Source: Pseudomonadota bacterium (GTDB lineage Bacteria > Pseudomonadota > Gammaproteobacteria > Magnimaribacterales > D2472). From it: a DNA stretch of 64,000 nt. The notes beneath the pieces were generated by a model. The model saw nothing but the letters and a program-made list of their open reading frames with translations. It was not told where the DNA came from and searched no databases. Shown in pieces: positions 51,444 through 62,164 of the stretch. The position numbers and the translations under genes were made by a program. The first letter of the stretch is position 1. Each line of letters starts with the position of its first letter. The stretch spans positions 1-64,000 of the forward strand of contig JAOMBK010000003.1 in NCBI GenBank assembly GCA_028344535.1. Direction: 5' to 3'.

Positions 51444-52469
51444 ATGAATTCAGAAACTAGATTAACTTTTCCATTGGATGTTGTTCCAAAGTCTGGAACC
51501 ATGCATGCAATCAATGAGCATGTTCGTTGGATAAGAATGCCTCTACCCATGTCTCTGAATCATATAAACCTATGGGGTTTAGGGGCGCAAGATAACTTAA
51601 CTTTGGTGGATACAGGCATGCATCTTGATGATACTAAAAATGCTTGGATTGATTTAATTGATAAAGAAAACCTTTCAATAAAAGATGTGGTTGTTACACA
51701 CATGCATCCTGATCATATTGGGATGGCTGGTTGGTTTGTTAAAAAATACAACACTTCATTTAGCATGAGTAGAACCGATTATCTTCAATGTCGAATGCTA
51801 TCTGCCGACACTGGTGATAATGTTCCACATGAGGCCATAGATTTTTATACCCAAGCTGGAATGACAGAAAGGCAAATTAAATCCTTTACGGAGAGATTCG
51901 GTTTCTTTGGTTCAATCATTCATCCATTGCCTCAATCATATAATCGATTAAAAGAGGACGACGTCATTCACATAAACGGTATCGATTGGGTGGCCATAGA
52001 GGGCCGTGGACATACCATGGAGCATCTTTGTTTTTTTTCTAAAGAGTTAAATATGTTTATAAGCGGTGATCAATTACTTCCTACTATTAGCTCTCACGTT
52101 GGAACATTTCCCACAGAGCCTGCTGCTAATCCAGTGGAAGATTGGATTTCTTCTTGTCACAAGCTTATTGAAAAATTACCAGAGGATGTCTTGGTTTTAC
52201 CCGCGCATGGTAGACCATTTATTGGAGCTCATAAAAGACTGAATGCACTTATCAATCATCACGAACAATCACTAGAAAAACTCCATGCTGTTCTTAGTAC
52301 ACCAAAGAGAGCTGTCGATGTTTTTGATGTTCTTTTTAAAAGAGAGATCGATGACTCTAATTTAATTATGGCGACAGGAGAATCTTTGGGACATTTAAAT
52401 TGCTTGCTCTACAGAGGATTGATTACAAAATCTTTTAATAATAATCAATGTTGGTATGAGCAAAGCTAA
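51444..52469 (+). CDS. Metallo-beta-lactamase-fold hydrolase
   Basis: A 341-residue MBL-fold enzyme. The metal motif is VVVTHMHPDHIGMAG (HxHxDH), preceded by LVDTGMH, with later metal ligands expected in GRGHTMEH, ISGDQLL and LPAHG. It has no signal peptide. A C-terminal winged-helix-like extension (about 260-341) is seen, as in LACTB2-type proteins. Substrate unknown; thioesters and lactones are common in this group. Its 3' end overlaps the MFS gene by 14 nt. Confidence 0.88.
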   Translation: MNSETRLTFPLDVVPKSGTMHAINEHVRWIRMPLPMSLNHINLWGLGAQDNLTLVDTGMHLDDTKNAWIDLIDKENLSIKDVVVTHMHPDHIGMAGWFVKKYNTSFSMSRTDYLQCRMLSADTGDNVPHEAIDFYTQAGMTERQIKSFTERFGFFGSIIHPLPQSYNRLKEDDVIHINGIDWVAIEGRGHTMEHLCFFSKELNMFISGDQLLPTISSHVGTFPTEPAANPVEDWISSCHKLIEKLPEDVLVLPAHGRPFIGAHKRLNALINHHEQSLEKLHAVLSTPKRAVDVFDVLFKREIDDSNLIMATGESLGHLNCLLYRGLITKSFNNNQCWYEQS

Positions 52470-53712
52470 ACTCTCTGCAGAAGCCAAAGCATGGATTCTT
52501 TATGATGGAGGAAACTCTGCATTTGCGACTACTGTTATTGCTGCATTTTTCCCAATATTTTTTAATGACTTTTGGGCTTCTGGGCTAGAGGCTGAGGTCA
52601 AAACTGCATATCTTGGCTGGGGTTTAACAATCTCTAACTTGGTTCTTCTATTTACATCACCTTTTATTGGTGCAGTTACAGATGTTTCCAGAACAACAAA
52701 AATTTTATTTACTGGGTTTGGTGCAATTTCTATTATTTCGGTTGCTGTTTTATATTTTATCCCAGCAGGTTCTTGGCTTCAGGCTTTAATTTTTTTTGGT
52801 ATTGCTAATTATTGTTTTGCAGCAGGCAATACTTTATACGATAAGATGCTGGTCCAAGTTTCGGATGAAAGCAATATTGCAAGAATATCCAGTTATGGGT
52901 TTGCATTTGGCTATCTAGGTGGAGGTTTACTGTTTCTTGTGAATGCAGCCATGACAATTAAGCCGGAATTTTTTGGGTTATCAAGCGTTGCTGATGCTGT
53001 TAGATGGTCTTTTTTAAGTGTTTCTGTCTGGTGGACTTTATTTCTGATCCCTATTCTTTTAAAAATTCAAGACAGAGGTGTAAATTTACCTGGATCTCAT
53101 TTTAAGCTTGCTTATACAAAAGTATTTAATACCTTGCGAACAGTCTCTGCCAAGAAAAATGTTTTTATTTTTTTATTGGCTTTCTTTTTATATATAGATG
53201 GCGTCCATACAATTATGGCCATGGCGGCTGATTTTGCTCTTAATTTAGGTTTGCCAAGTAGCGATGTAATTGTTGCACTTATTTTGGTGCAATTTGTTGC
53301 ATTTCCTACAACATTATTATGGTCAAAGTTTGCATATAAGTTTGGTGATAAAAATACTTTGCTTTTTACAATCTCTTTGTACCTTGTCGTGATTGCATAT
53401 TCAGCATTTCTTTCAAATGCTATCGAGTTTTATATTCTTGCTTCAATGGTTGGAGCGATTCAAGGTGGCATTCAATCAATTTCTAGGAGCTATTATGCAA
53501 CTCTAATTCCTCCAGATGAATCCGGTGAGTACTTTGGTTTTTATAATATGTTTGGACGTGCTGGAGCATTTATGGGCCCAGCCTTAGTCGCAATTTTTGT
53601 TACTTTTTTTCAAGATACAAGATATGGCTTGATACCTATTGCTGCACTGTTTATTATGGGCGCCATAATTCTCTTAAAGGTTAAAAGCACCCATGAATCT
53701 CTTCAGTCGTAA
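52456..53712 (+). CDS. MFS transporter, UMF1 / Atg22-like family
   Basis: A 418-residue twelve-helix transporter. The N-terminus AKAWILYDGGNSAFATTVIAAFFPIFF is the UMF1/Atg22 signature (usually YDWANSAF; here YDGGNSAF). Helix-connecting motifs are SPFIGAVTD and GAIQGGIQSISRSYYATLIP, also typical. The family exports small molecules such as amino acids in yeast; bacterial substrates are unknown. It overlaps the metallo-hydrolase gene upstream by 14 nt and a small membrane gene downstream by 20 nt. Confidence 0.9.
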   Translation: MSKAKLSAEAKAWILYDGGNSAFATTVIAAFFPIFFNDFWASGLEAEVKTAYLGWGLTISNLVLLFTSPFIGAVTDVSRTTKILFTGFGAISIISVAVLYFIPAGSWLQALIFFGIANYCFAAGNTLYDKMLVQVSDESNIARISSYGFAFGYLGGGLLFLVNAAMTIKPEFFGLSSVADAVRWSFLSVSVWWTLFLIPILLKIQDRGVNLPGSHFKLAYTKVFNTLRTVSAKKNVFIFLLAFFLYIDGVHTIMAMAADFALNLGLPSSDVIVALILVQFVAFPTTLLWSKFAYKFGDKNTLLFTISLYLVVIAYSAFLSNAIEFYILASMVGAIQGGIQSISRSYYATLIPPDESGEYFGFYNMFGRAGAFMGPALVAIFVTFFQDTRYGLIPIAALFIMGAIILLKVKSTHESLQS

Positions 53713-53881
53713 CTCAATTATTCTATATAGTTTGCTGGGGCTGATTAGTTTATTTTTAGCTGGCTTTATTAGAAATTTTTTACAATTCAATACTTGGTTA
53801 GAGGTGCTGATCACATCTTGTATCATTATTCCCATGTATATGTTTGCTAGAAAAATTTTTTCAAAGTTCCTTCAAAATTAA
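53693..53881 (+). CDS. Small two-helix membrane protein
   Basis: A 62-residue protein with hydrophobic helices near 8-26 and 34-52 and a basic end (RKIFSKFLQN). It starts inside the MFS gene 3' end, and its stop shares one base with the next start (TAATG), so translation is probably coupled. No family recognised; an accessory to the MFS transporter is possible. Confidence 0.65.
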   Translation: MNLFSRNSIILYSLLGLISLFLAGFIRNFLQFNTWLEVLITSCIIIPMYMFARKIFSKFLQN

Positions 53882-54120
53882 TGCAAGATTTATCTCAGGC
53901 ATTACTTCAGTTCTCACCTAAATTAAGAGATCAAAAAGAAGGTGAAACCACTCCGGAATATTTAAATTATATTAATAAAAAGATTAATCTCACTCACGAA
54001 GAGATTTTAAAATTCAGTCCCTTTTATAGAATTTCAGAAATTTTAAAAAATACAGAGCCTCTATCATTGCAAGATATTAAGGAGATCTTCAATGAAGTTA
54101 AAAAACATAGTTCTGCATAA
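53881..54120 (+). CDS. Small soluble hypothetical protein
   Basis: A 79-residue charged protein, predicted mostly helical, with no signal or membrane segment: for example PEYLNYINKKINLTHEEILKF and LSLQDIKEIFNEVKK. It is coupled to the preceding small membrane gene through a one-base stop/start overlap. I do not recognise a family or function. Confidence 0.65.
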   Translation: MQDLSQALLQFSPKLRDQKEGETTPEYLNYINKKINLTHEEILKFSPFYRISEILKNTEPLSLQDIKEIFNEVKKHSSA

Positions 54121-54174
54121 TTTCAGAAACTTAATTTCTATACCTGATTAATTTTTTAAGTGTATGATTCTTTT

Positions 54175-55194
54175 ATGAGTTGGTACAGAATCAAAACTTC
54201 TTTTATTGGCATCAAAAGATTGATCACTCTATCCAAGGAAGACAAGCAAGCATGCATAGATGCTTATAGATTTTTTCAAAGCATGCAAGATGGAGTAAAA
54301 ACTAAAACAGAGGATGAAACGAAAGCAGTCGCAGCTTACTACAAAGTATTAAATAATATGCTCTCAGTTTTTGATTTAGAGAAACTGTACATTCCACCCC
54401 AACTAGACGACTCGCAAGGTCTTTATGGAAATCAATTGCTTTGTGAGCAGGCTCTGTTGAAAGAATTGAATTTGAGCAATCCTGCATCATCTCACTTGCT
54501 GGATATGGGTTGTGGAAGAGGTAGAATTTCGCACTATTTTGCCTCGTTAACTGGAGGAGAAGTTTCAGGATATAACATAGATCCAAATCAGATAGAAAAT
54601 GCAGAGGATTGGGCAAATGAAACTAGTATGACTGATCGACTGCATTTTAAAGTTGGTGATCATCACAAGCCTTTGGATTATGATGCGGAAAGCTTTGATG
54701 GCCTTTTTTCTTTTCAAGCCGTTTGGCCCTTTTTTAAAAAAGAGGAGTTAGATAAATGCGCGCAAGAAATGTTTAGGGTGCTGAAACCAGGCTCAAGATA
54801 TGCCTGCTCAGAATATTTACTTTCTCCTTATTTTGACTGGCACAACGAGGAACATGCCAGTTTGCATAAAAAATATCTTCCCACGCTTGCCGCCACTCAG
54901 TCTATGTATCCCGCAGATGTTTGCATGGCTTTAGAAAGAGCAGGCTTTAAAATTATCTTATCCGCTCCTTCTAAAAGTCCCGCATGGCCAATATGCGAAC
55001 AAAAAAGAAATTTAATCTGGAGGGTAAGAAAGGTTATTAGATTTTTCCAACGCCTGAGAATCATTCCCGCATGGGTGGAGGAATCATTAGATTTACTGCA
55101 AACCGGCGGCCAGTCATGGACTGATGCTGAGAAAGCAAAGATTGCTGATTTGAATTGGAGAATTGTTGCTGAGAAGCCAGCAGCTACTTTCTAG
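54175..55194 (+). CDS. SAM-dependent methyltransferase, sterol C-methyltransferase-like
   Basis: Class I methyltransferase of about 339 residues. SAM motif I is LLDMGCGRGRISHYFA, followed by GYNIDPNQIENA, DGLFSFQAVWPF and MFRVLKPGSRYACSEY. The layout, with a long N-terminal helix region and a distal tail, resembles sterol 24-C- and tocopherol-type methyltransferases (Erg6-like). Substrate unknown. I use the ATG giving MSWYRIK instead of the upstream GTG of the track. It overlaps the convergent glycerophosphodiesterase gene by 11 nt. Confidence 0.82.
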   Translation: MSWYRIKTSFIGIKRLITLSKEDKQACIDAYRFFQSMQDGVKTKTEDETKAVAAYYKVLNNMLSVFDLEKLYIPPQLDDSQGLYGNQLLCEQALLKELNLSNPASSHLLDMGCGRGRISHYFASLTGGEVSGYNIDPNQIENAEDWANETSMTDRLHFKVGDHHKPLDYDAESFDGLFSFQAVWPFFKKEELDKCAQEMFRVLKPGSRYACSEYLLSPYFDWHNEEHASLHKKYLPTLAATQSMYPADVCMALERAGFKIILSAPSKSPAWPICEQKRNLIWRVRKVIRFFQRLRIIPAWVEESLDLLQTGGQSWTDAEKAKIADLNWRIVAEKPAATF

Positions 55195-55924
55195 TTAAGA
55201 CCTCTTTTAAAAGCTTTGGTCTGTCAGTAATAATCCCATCAACACCAAGGTCGATCAATTTCTGCATTGTATTTTCATCATTAATGGTCCAAACATGGAT
55301 CTTTAATCCCAAGCTTTGAACAAATTTAATGAATCTTTTGGTCACAAGTTTGATGCCATAGTGATATATGGGAATTTGTAAACAATCACCTTGAACTCTT
55401 TTTTTATAAAGGCCAAAGCTGGCCAATAAGAGTTTTAGTATTTCATTTGGTCCCATTGAAAGGCATGTTTTGGGATAATTTTCTTTCACTAATTTTAGTC
55501 TTTTGCTGCTGAAGCTTGCAATGCAGATTCTGTTAAATGCATCTAACTCGTTTATTATTTCCATGGCTGGTAATGCTACTTCATCTGTCTTTACATCAAT
55601 TTGAAAAAAGGTATCAGGAAATTTTTTTAATACCTCTTTCAAGGTTGGAATCTGATATGCCTCAAATAACCTCAATTGATTGATCTCTTCGCTGTGAAGA
55701 TTGTTAAAGATTAGATCCTTTCCCAGCAGCCTATTTAAATCATCGTCATGAAAAATAAAGGGTATTCCATCAGCAGATAGCTGAACATCTGTTTCAATAT
55801 ATGCAGAGCCAACTTCTATCGCATACTTAAATGATTCTATTGTATTTTCTGGGGCCTCAAGACTTCCTCCTCTGTGAGCAGAAATAGAGATGCCCGGTTG
55901 CTTTAGATATGGGTGAAGAGACAT
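55184..55924 (-). CDS. ugpQ: Glycerophosphodiester phosphodiesterase (UgpQ-like)
   Basis: TIM-barrel GDPD of about 246 residues, releasing glycerol-3-phosphate from glycerophosphodiesters. The catalytic/metal motif is SAHRGGSLEAPENTIESF, followed by IETDVQLSADGIPFIFHDD. The C-terminus has VWTINDENTMQKLIDLGVDGIITDRP, as in cytosolic UgpQ. No signal peptide. I start at the internal ATG (MSLHPYLK); the track uses a GTG 33 nt upstream. It could supply phosphate or carbon from lipid head groups. Confidence 0.9.
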   Translation of the reverse strand: MSLHPYLKQPGISISAHRGGSLEAPENTIESFKYAIEVGSAYIETDVQLSADGIPFIFHDDDLNRLLGKDLIFNNLHSEEINQLRLFEAYQIPTLKEVLKKFPDTFFQIDVKTDEVALPAMEIINELDAFNRICIASFSSKRLKLVKENYPKTCLSMGPNEILKLLLASFGLYKKRVQGDCLQIPIYHYGIKLVTKRFIKFVQSLGLKIHVWTINDENTMQKLIDLGVDGIITDRPKLLKEVLTRK

Positions 55925-55999
55925 TTCATTATTGTACTTAGATTGGTGTAAAATCACTAAGGTCTATTCAAAAGATTGTAGGCCAACATTTTAATAAAT

Positions 56000-56221
56000 A
56001 TGATAGAGCAAGATATCTTAATGCAAGAGGGGATGAATCTCCTATATAGCGGAATGGTTGTTGTTTTTAGTTTTCTGCTTTTGCTAATTATTTCAGTAAA
56101 TTTGTTAAGAATCGTCTTTTCATCTAAACCTCAGAAAAATATCTCAAGCACCCCAGCAAGTATAAAAAATGATGTTCATCATAAGATTATTAAAGAAGTT
56201 CTTGGAGGTATTAGATCATGA
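56000..56221 (+). CDS. oadG: Oxaloacetate decarboxylase gamma subunit
   Basis: Small membrane subunit of 73 residues with one transmembrane helix (SGMVVVFSFLLLLIISVNLL), followed by a polar tail. The start (LMQEGMNLLYSGMVVVF) matches the OadG pattern. It assembles the alpha and beta subunits of the biotin-dependent sodium pump. The stop overlaps the oadA start by 4 nt. Confidence 0.88.
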   Translation: MIEQDILMQEGMNLLYSGMVVVFSFLLLLIISVNLLRIVFSSKPQKNISSTPASIKNDVHHKIIKEVLGGIRS

Positions 56222-57972
56222 ATGAATCTAAGAAAATTGGAGTAACAGAGGTTGTTTTAAGGGATGCTCATCAATCTCTCCTGGCAACTAGATTTAGATA
56301 TCACGACATGGAGGCAGCTTTAAAAGACCTAGATGATGTTGGTTTTTGGTCAGTTGAGTCGTGGGGCGGAGCAATCTTTGATTCATGCATTAGATATCTT
56401 GGTGAAGATCCATGGGAAAGGATTAGAAAAATTAAATCTATGATGCCTAACACTCCTCAACAAATGCTTTTAAGAGGACAAAATTTATTGGGCTACAAAC
56501 ATTATGCAGATGATGTTGTAAACAAATTCGTGGAATGCTCCAAGCAAAACGGAGTGGATGTTTTTAGAGTATTTGATGCATTGAATGATCCAAGAAATAT
56601 GCATCAAGCTCTTCAAGCAGTAATTGCAGTTGAAGGTCATGCTCAAGGAACAATTTCATATACCACCAGCCCAGTTCACACGATAGATCTTTGGGTTGAC
56701 CTGGCAAAAAATATTCAAGACATGGGTGCGCATTCTTTAGCTATTAAGGATATGGCCGGATTACTTAAACCCTATGTGGCATTTGAATTAGTCTCTAGGC
56801 TCAAAGATGAGCTTGAAATTCCAATTCATATGCACTGTCATGCAACCACAGGCATGTCAGTTGCAACAGGTGTTAAGGCGATTGAAGCAGGTTTGGATAA
56901 CATTGACACGTCGATTTCTTCAATGAGCATGACATATGGCCACACACCCACCGAAACATTAATTAGCATTCTTGATGGAACCAATAGAGAGACCGGTCTG
57001 GATATAGAAAAACTAACTCCAATCGCTGAACATTTCCAAAAAGTTAGAAGAAAATATAGAAACTTTGAAGGGTCCCTTAGAGGGGTTGATGCTCGTATTT
57101 TAGCCTCGCAAGTTCCTGGTGGAATGTTAACAAATCTTGAGAATCAACTTAAAGCACAAGACTCAATTGATAGGTTTGATGAGGTGATTAATGAGATTCC
57201 TAAAGTTAGAGAAGACTTAGGGTACATTCCATTGGTAACTCCAACATCGCAGATTGTTGGAACTCAATCAGTGATTAACATCCTATCTGGCTCAAGGTAT
57301 TCTACTGTGACCAATGAAGTTAAGTCTTTATTGAAAGGTGAATATGGGGCAACTCCAGCACCGGTGAATAAAGATTTGCAACAAGAGGGCATTGGGGATA
57401 GTGCAGTTATAACCTGTAGACCAGCTGATGTTTTGACTGATAATTTTCAATCTGTAGAAGATGAGTTTAAAAGCGTCATTGCTGAAAAAAATATTGCAGC
57501 TGATGCGTCTATAGAAAATATTCTCATATATGCAATGTTTCCAGAAATAGGACTGAACTTTATAGAAAATTCTGATAATCCTGATTATTTTGAATCTGAG
57601 CCATTAGATATAACTCAGTTAACTGATTCCTCCTACTTGGTGACTGTTGAAGATCAGGAATATTCTGTAACTTTAAAAGCAGATAATTCTGTCACGATTA
57701 ATGATGGGTCTCAGATCAATCAAGTCGTTTCCAATCCATCGATTGAAGCTGGAGCAGGCGAAGTTATAGCAGCGCCATTGGGCGGGAATATATTTAGAGT
57801 AATTATTGCTGAGGGAGAATCAGTTGATGCAGATTCGACCATTTTAATTTTAGAAGCCATGAAAATGGAAACAGAAATTAAAGCTCCTTCTGCCGGAGTT
57901 GTAGGAAAAATATTTGTTAAACCGGGGGATATGGTAAAACCAGGAACTCCTTTGTTTGAAATTGTCAGCTAA
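56218..57972 (+). CDS. oadA: Oxaloacetate decarboxylase alpha subunit (biotin-dependent)
   Basis: A 584-residue carboxyltransferase-biotin carrier. The carboxyltransferase TIM barrel starts [17 protein letters not shown] and has [11 protein letters not shown], the metal histidines in [11 protein letters not shown], and the catalytic lysine in AIKDMAGL. The C-terminal biotinyl domain has [12 protein letters not shown] with Lys549, 35 residues from the end, the canonical spacing. It transfers CO2 from oxaloacetate to biotin. It could equally be named the methylmalonyl-CoA/oxaloacetate-type alpha subunit, but the barrel is OadA/pyruvate-carboxylase-like. Confidence 0.95.
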   Translation: MNESKKIGVTEVVLRDAHQSLLATRFRYHDMEAALKDLDDVGFWSVESWGGAIFDSCIRYLGEDPWERIRKIKSMMPNTPQQMLLRGQNLLGYKHYADDVVNKFVECSKQNGVDVFRVFDALNDPRNMHQALQAVIAVEGHAQGTISYTTSPVHTIDLWVDLAKNIQDMGAHSLAIKDMAGLLKPYVAFELVSRLKDELEIPIHMHCHATTGMSVATGVKAIEAGLDNIDTSISSMSMTYGHTPTETLISILDGTNRETGLDIEKLTPIAEHFQKVRRKYRNFEGSLRGVDARILASQVPGGMLTNLENQLKAQDSIDRFDEVINEIPKVREDLGYIPLVTPTSQIVGTQSVINILSGSRYSTVTNEVKSLLKGEYGATPAPVNKDLQQEGIGDSAVITCRPADVLTDNFQSVEDEFKSVIAEKNIAADASIENILIYAMFPEIGLNFIENSDNPDYFESEPLDITQLTDSSYLVTVEDQEYSVTLKADNSVTINDGSQINQVVSNPSIEAGAGEVIAAPLGGNIFRVIIAEGESVDADSTILILEAMKMETEIKAPSAGVVGKIFVKPGDMVKPGTPLFEIVS

Positions 57973-59261
57973 TGAATCTTGAAGCCATATTTTCAAATTT
58001 AGGTATTTTTAGCTTAACATCAGGTCAATCAATCATGTTGGTAGTAGGCTTGGTTATACTTTACTTGGCAATCAGCAAAAAATTTGAACCTTTGTTGTTA
58101 TTGCCGATTGGTTTTGGAGCAATTCTTACAAATATTCCTGAAATTGGTCTAGCTCTCAGCCCAATAGAAAAACTGATTTATTTTTCAAACCCTGATGAAT
58201 TAGCTGGAGCCCTGTCTTTGATTGTAATTGGTGAGGCTGAGTCTTTATCTGCATTCTTAAAAACAGCCTCCCATTCTCAGTTATGGTTGCTCAATGAATA
58301 TGCTGCTGAGTTAGGATATAAAGCTGGCATTTTAAATACTTTTTATTCTGTAGCAATTGGTTCAGGAGTTGCGCCTTTGGTAATATTTATGGGCGTAGGC
58401 GCCATGACAGATTTTGGACCAATGTTAGCCAATCCCAAAACATTAATTTTGGGAGCTGCTGCTCAATTTGGTATTTTTGCAACAGTTGTTGGGGCTTTGA
58501 TTTTAAATAAGTTTGGAGTAGTTTCATTTACACTCAAACAAGCAGCGGCAACTGGTATTATTGGTGGAGCCGATGGACCAACTGCAATCTATGTCTCTTC
58601 TATTTTAGCGCCAGAACTTCTTGGTGCGATTGCTGTAGCTGCATATTCCTACATGGCCCTAGTACCTCTAATTCAGCCTCCAATTATGAGACTGCTTACC
58701 TCTCGAAAAGAAAGGGTTATTCGCATGGTTCAATTAAGAGGGGTTTCTCAAAAAGAAAAAATAATTTTTCCAATAATTTTGGTTTTTCTCGTAGGCATGA
58801 TGCTTCCTAGTGCAGCTCCTTTAATTGGAATGTTTTGTTTTGGAAACCTTATGAGAGAATCTCTTGTGGTGGAGAGGTTGAGTGAGGTTGTGCAAAATTC
58901 ACTTATTAATATGGTTACCATTTTCTTAGGTTTGGCTGTTGGATCAAAGCTTGCAGCAGACCAATTCCTCACTCCTGAAACCCTTGGAATCCTTTCTCTA
59001 GGCATCATAGCTTTCTCAATAGGAACAGCTTCAGGTATTTTGATGGCCAAGCTAATGAATATTTTAAGCGCAAATAAAATAAATCCTCTGATAGGTGCTG
59101 CTGGTGTTTCTGCAGTTCCTATGGCTGCTAGAGTTGTTAATAAAGTGGGCCTAGAAAATGATTCTCAAAATTTTCTATTAATGCACGCCATGGGTCCTAA
59201 TGTTGCAGGAGTAATTGGTTCCGCAGTGGCTGCTGGAGTCATGATTCAACTTCTAGCTTAA
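57972..59261 (+). CDS. oadB: Oxaloacetate decarboxylase beta subunit (Na+ pump)
   Basis: Integral membrane subunit of 429 residues that decarboxylates carboxybiotin and exports sodium. Family hallmarks are [30 protein letters not shown], the sodium-site motif [13 protein letters not shown] and [13 protein letters not shown]. About nine to eleven helices are predicted. It shares one base with the oadA stop (TAATG). The GAB order is canonical. Confidence 0.95.
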   Translation: MNLEAIFSNLGIFSLTSGQSIMLVVGLVILYLAISKKFEPLLLLPIGFGAILTNIPEIGLALSPIEKLIYFSNPDELAGALSLIVIGEAESLSAFLKTASHSQLWLLNEYAAELGYKAGILNTFYSVAIGSGVAPLVIFMGVGAMTDFGPMLANPKTLILGAAAQFGIFATVVGALILNKFGVVSFTLKQAAATGIIGGADGPTAIYVSSILAPELLGAIAVAAYSYMALVPLIQPPIMRLLTSRKERVIRMVQLRGVSQKEKIIFPIILVFLVGMMLPSAAPLIGMFCFGNLMRESLVVERLSEVVQNSLINMVTIFLGLAVGSKLAADQFLTPETLGILSLGIIAFSIGTASGILMAKLMNILSANKINPLIGAAGVSAVPMAARVVNKVGLENDSQNFLLMHAMGPNVAGVIGSAVAAGVMIQLLA

Positions 59262-59265
59262 TGCT

Positions 59266-60399
59266 ATGGATCCTTTCAAAGATATTCGACCTTACACTGA
59301 TGCAGAAGTAGCTGAAGTCCTTAGATCACTGACGTCCAATCCCTCAGTTTTAAAAGCCTTAATTGGATTACAATTTCCTGGAGTTATTTCAAACATTCCT
59401 TTTGTTAAGTTTTTTATAAAACAAAAGCTAATTTCTAAAGCTAGAACCATCAATACCATCGATGATTATCAACAAGTTTTTAAGGGCTTGATGGAAAAAG
59501 TAGTCCAAGAATCCATATCAACTTTTTCTGTTAATGGACTGAATAAATTAAATCAACAGGATAGCTATTTATATATTTCTAATCATAGAGATATATCTCT
59601 GGATGCAGCTTTGCTTGCTCTAAATCTTTATCAATCTGGCTTCAAAACATTCAATATTGCGGTTGGTAATAATCTTATGGAAGAGACATGGGCCTCAGAT
59701 TTATTTAGATTGAACAAAAGCTTTATCATTCAAAGATCCGGTGGAACCAAAAAAGAAATTTACTCTGGTTTGTCACTAGCTTCACAATTTATTTATCAAA
59801 GTATTTTTCAAGATAATGATTCTATATGGATTGCGCAAAAGCAGGGAAGGGCAAAGGACGGTATAGATGCAACAGATCCAGCATTGTTAAAGATGATTCA
59901 TTTAACAAAGAGAAAATCTCAATCTGTAGCCAATTATTTTAATTCTTTAAAAGTTGTTCCGGTATCCATTTCTTATGAATATGATCCTAATGATCAATTA
60001 AAAGCGAAAGAGCTGTATTCCTCCCAATCAAATAGTGCTTATATAAAAGAGAAGGATGAGGATCTTAGAAGTATTGCTAATGGAATAACTGGATTTAAGG
60101 GCAACGTAAACATCAATCTTTCAGAGCCTATGACATTTGACGAGAATGATGACTATCAAACCATTGCAGAGAAAATAACGCACTCAATAGTTGCAATGTA
60201 TGAGCTTCATCCAACGAACTATGCTGCTTGTAATCTCATGGAAATGAATTTTCAGGATCAAGGCCAATACACTCAAAAGGAAATTAAGCAGGCTCAAGCA
60301 AAGCTAGAAGACAGGCTGAAAAGCTTAGAGAAAGGCGCACGTTCAAAATTACTTGAACAATACGCCAATCCTGTTATTAGAAAACTTAAATTAAGTTAG
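59266..60399 (+). CDS. PlsC-like acyltransferase
   Basis: A 377-residue protein with a glycerolipid-acyltransferase core. The catalytic HxxxxD motif is in YISNHRDISLDAALLAL (NHRDISLD). The later motifs are RSGGTKKEIYSGL and DSIWIAQKQGRAKDG, corresponding to glycerol-3-phosphate binding and block III/IV regions. It is longer than PlsC (about 245). Related to bacterial 1-acyl-glycerol-3-phosphate or ornithine-lipid acyltransferases; the acceptor is unknown. It follows oadB by 4 nt and overlaps the convergent amt gene by 4 nt. Confidence 0.85.
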   Translation: MDPFKDIRPYTDAEVAEVLRSLTSNPSVLKALIGLQFPGVISNIPFVKFFIKQKLISKARTINTIDDYQQVFKGLMEKVVQESISTFSVNGLNKLNQQDSYLYISNHRDISLDAALLALNLYQSGFKTFNIAVGNNLMEETWASDLFRLNKSFIIQRSGGTKKEIYSGLSLASQFIYQSIFQDNDSIWIAQKQGRAKDGIDATDPALLKMIHLTKRKSQSVANYFNSLKVVPVSISYEYDPNDQLKAKELYSSQSNSAYIKEKDEDLRSIANGITGFKGNVNINLSEPMTFDENDDYQTIAEKITHSIVAMYELHPTNYAACNLMEMNFQDQGQYTQKEIKQAQAKLEDRLKSLEKGARSKLLEQYANPVIRKLKLS

Positions 60400-61682
60400 C
60401 TTGAGTAATATCCGCTTTCATTATGTTCGGTTAAGTCTAAACCTTCATGCTCACTTTCATCGCTTACTCTTAAATCTGCAAGCATCGAGGTGATTTTCAA
60501 AGCAACCCAAGAAAATACTAAAGTCCAGAGGCATATAACCACAACACCTTGAAATTGAATCATAAATTGATCAAAGACAGATGGATCGAATCCTGCTGCT
60601 CCTGCCCCAAGAAAGCCATCTGGCTTACCTATAAAGGCTAGCATTAAAATACCTAAAATACCTCCAACGCCGTGCACAGGGAAGACATCAAGTGAGTCAT
60701 CAATTTTGAAAAAACCTTTAATCATCTGCGTTGCATAGAAGCAGATAAGTCCAGCTAAAAGACCAATCAGCAATGCCCCTTGAGGACCAACTGTTCCAGA
60801 TGCAGGTGTAATAGTCGCTAAACCTGCAACCATTCCTGTTGCTATACCGACAACTGTTGGTTTGCCTGTTTTAACCCATTCAACTGTCATCCATGTTAAG
60901 GCTCCAACTGCAGCACTAATATGAGTCACCAGAATAGCCATAGCAGCACTTGAATCAGCAGCAACAGCACTTCCACCGTTAAAGCCAAACCAACCCACCC
61001 ACAGCATTGCAGCTCCCATGACAACCATGGGTCTGTTATGTGGCACTAATGATCCTCCTGGAAAACCTTTTCTAGGCCCAAGCATCATGGCAGCAACCAA
61101 AGCACCAACTCCGCAAGTAGCATGAACCACTAATCCGCCAGCAAAATCAATCACCCCGATACTACCGAGATAGCCACCACCCCAAACCATATGGCATGCA
61201 GGTAAATAAACTAAAGTTACCCATAGAACAGTAAAAATGCACATAGCGCTAAATTTCATTCTCTCAGCAAATGCACCTACTACTAAAGCTGGTGTGATGA
61301 TTGCAAATGTCATTTGGAATACAACAAATAAGCTTTCAGGTAAGGTTCCCGATGCCGAATCTCTCGTTAAACTCGACAAGAAAAGAGCGTCAGTTCCCCC
61401 AATAATAGAGCCATTACCTGTGAAGGCTAAGCTATACCCATAAACAACCCAAACCACAGACACGATGCAGCAAATTGCAAAACATTGCATTAGCACAGAT
61501 AAAACATTTTGCGATCTAACAAGTCCTCCATAGAAAAGTGCCAATCCAGGAAGGGTCATAAATAAGACCAAAGCAGTGGCAGTCAGGATCCATGCTGTAT
61601 CTCCAGAATTGATTTCAGACGAGAGAACAGCCGGAGACAAAAGAGTGGCAAGTGTAATAAGACAGTAATTAAATAATTTCAT
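60396..61682 (-). CDS. amtB: Ammonium transporter Amt, AmtB-like with signal peptide
   Basis: A 428-residue ammonium channel. An N-terminal signal-like helix (ITLATLLSPAVLSSE) precedes eleven helices, as in AmtB. Helix 1 has LALFYGGLVRSQNVLS, and the twin pore histidines are in GLVVHATCGVGAL and VHGVGGILGIL. The segment MLWVGWFGFNGGSAVAA is also typical. A PII gene lies 12 nt upstream with a good AAGGAG site between, the classic glnK-amtB pair. The C-terminal tail would bind GlnK. Confidence 0.96.
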   Translation of the reverse strand: MKLFNYCLITLATLLSPAVLSSEINSGDTAWILTATALVLFMTLPGLALFYGGLVRSQNVLSVLMQCFAICCIVSVVWVVYGYSLAFTGNGSIIGGTDALFLSSLTRDSASGTLPESLFVVFQMTFAIITPALVVGAFAERMKFSAMCIFTVLWVTLVYLPACHMVWGGGYLGSIGVIDFAGGLVVHATCGVGALVAAMMLGPRKGFPGGSLVPHNRPMVVMGAAMLWVGWFGFNGGSAVAADSSAAMAILVTHISAAVGALTWMTVEWVKTGKPTVVGIATGMVAGLATITPASGTVGPQGALLIGLLAGLICFYATQMIKGFFKIDDSLDVFPVHGVGGILGILMLAFIGKPDGFLGAGAAGFDPSVFDQFMIQFQGVVVICLWTLVFSWVALKITSMLADLRVSDESEHEGLDLTEHNESGYYSS

Positions 61683-61694
61683 TTTTTCTCCTTG

Positions 61695-62086
<392 letters not shown>

Positions 62087-62164
62087 ATTTATAATGAGTT
62101 ATTTGATACTTTTAGGGAGGGTTTTAAAAGAATCTTATTTTATTTGCACTCTTTTGATGCAACT

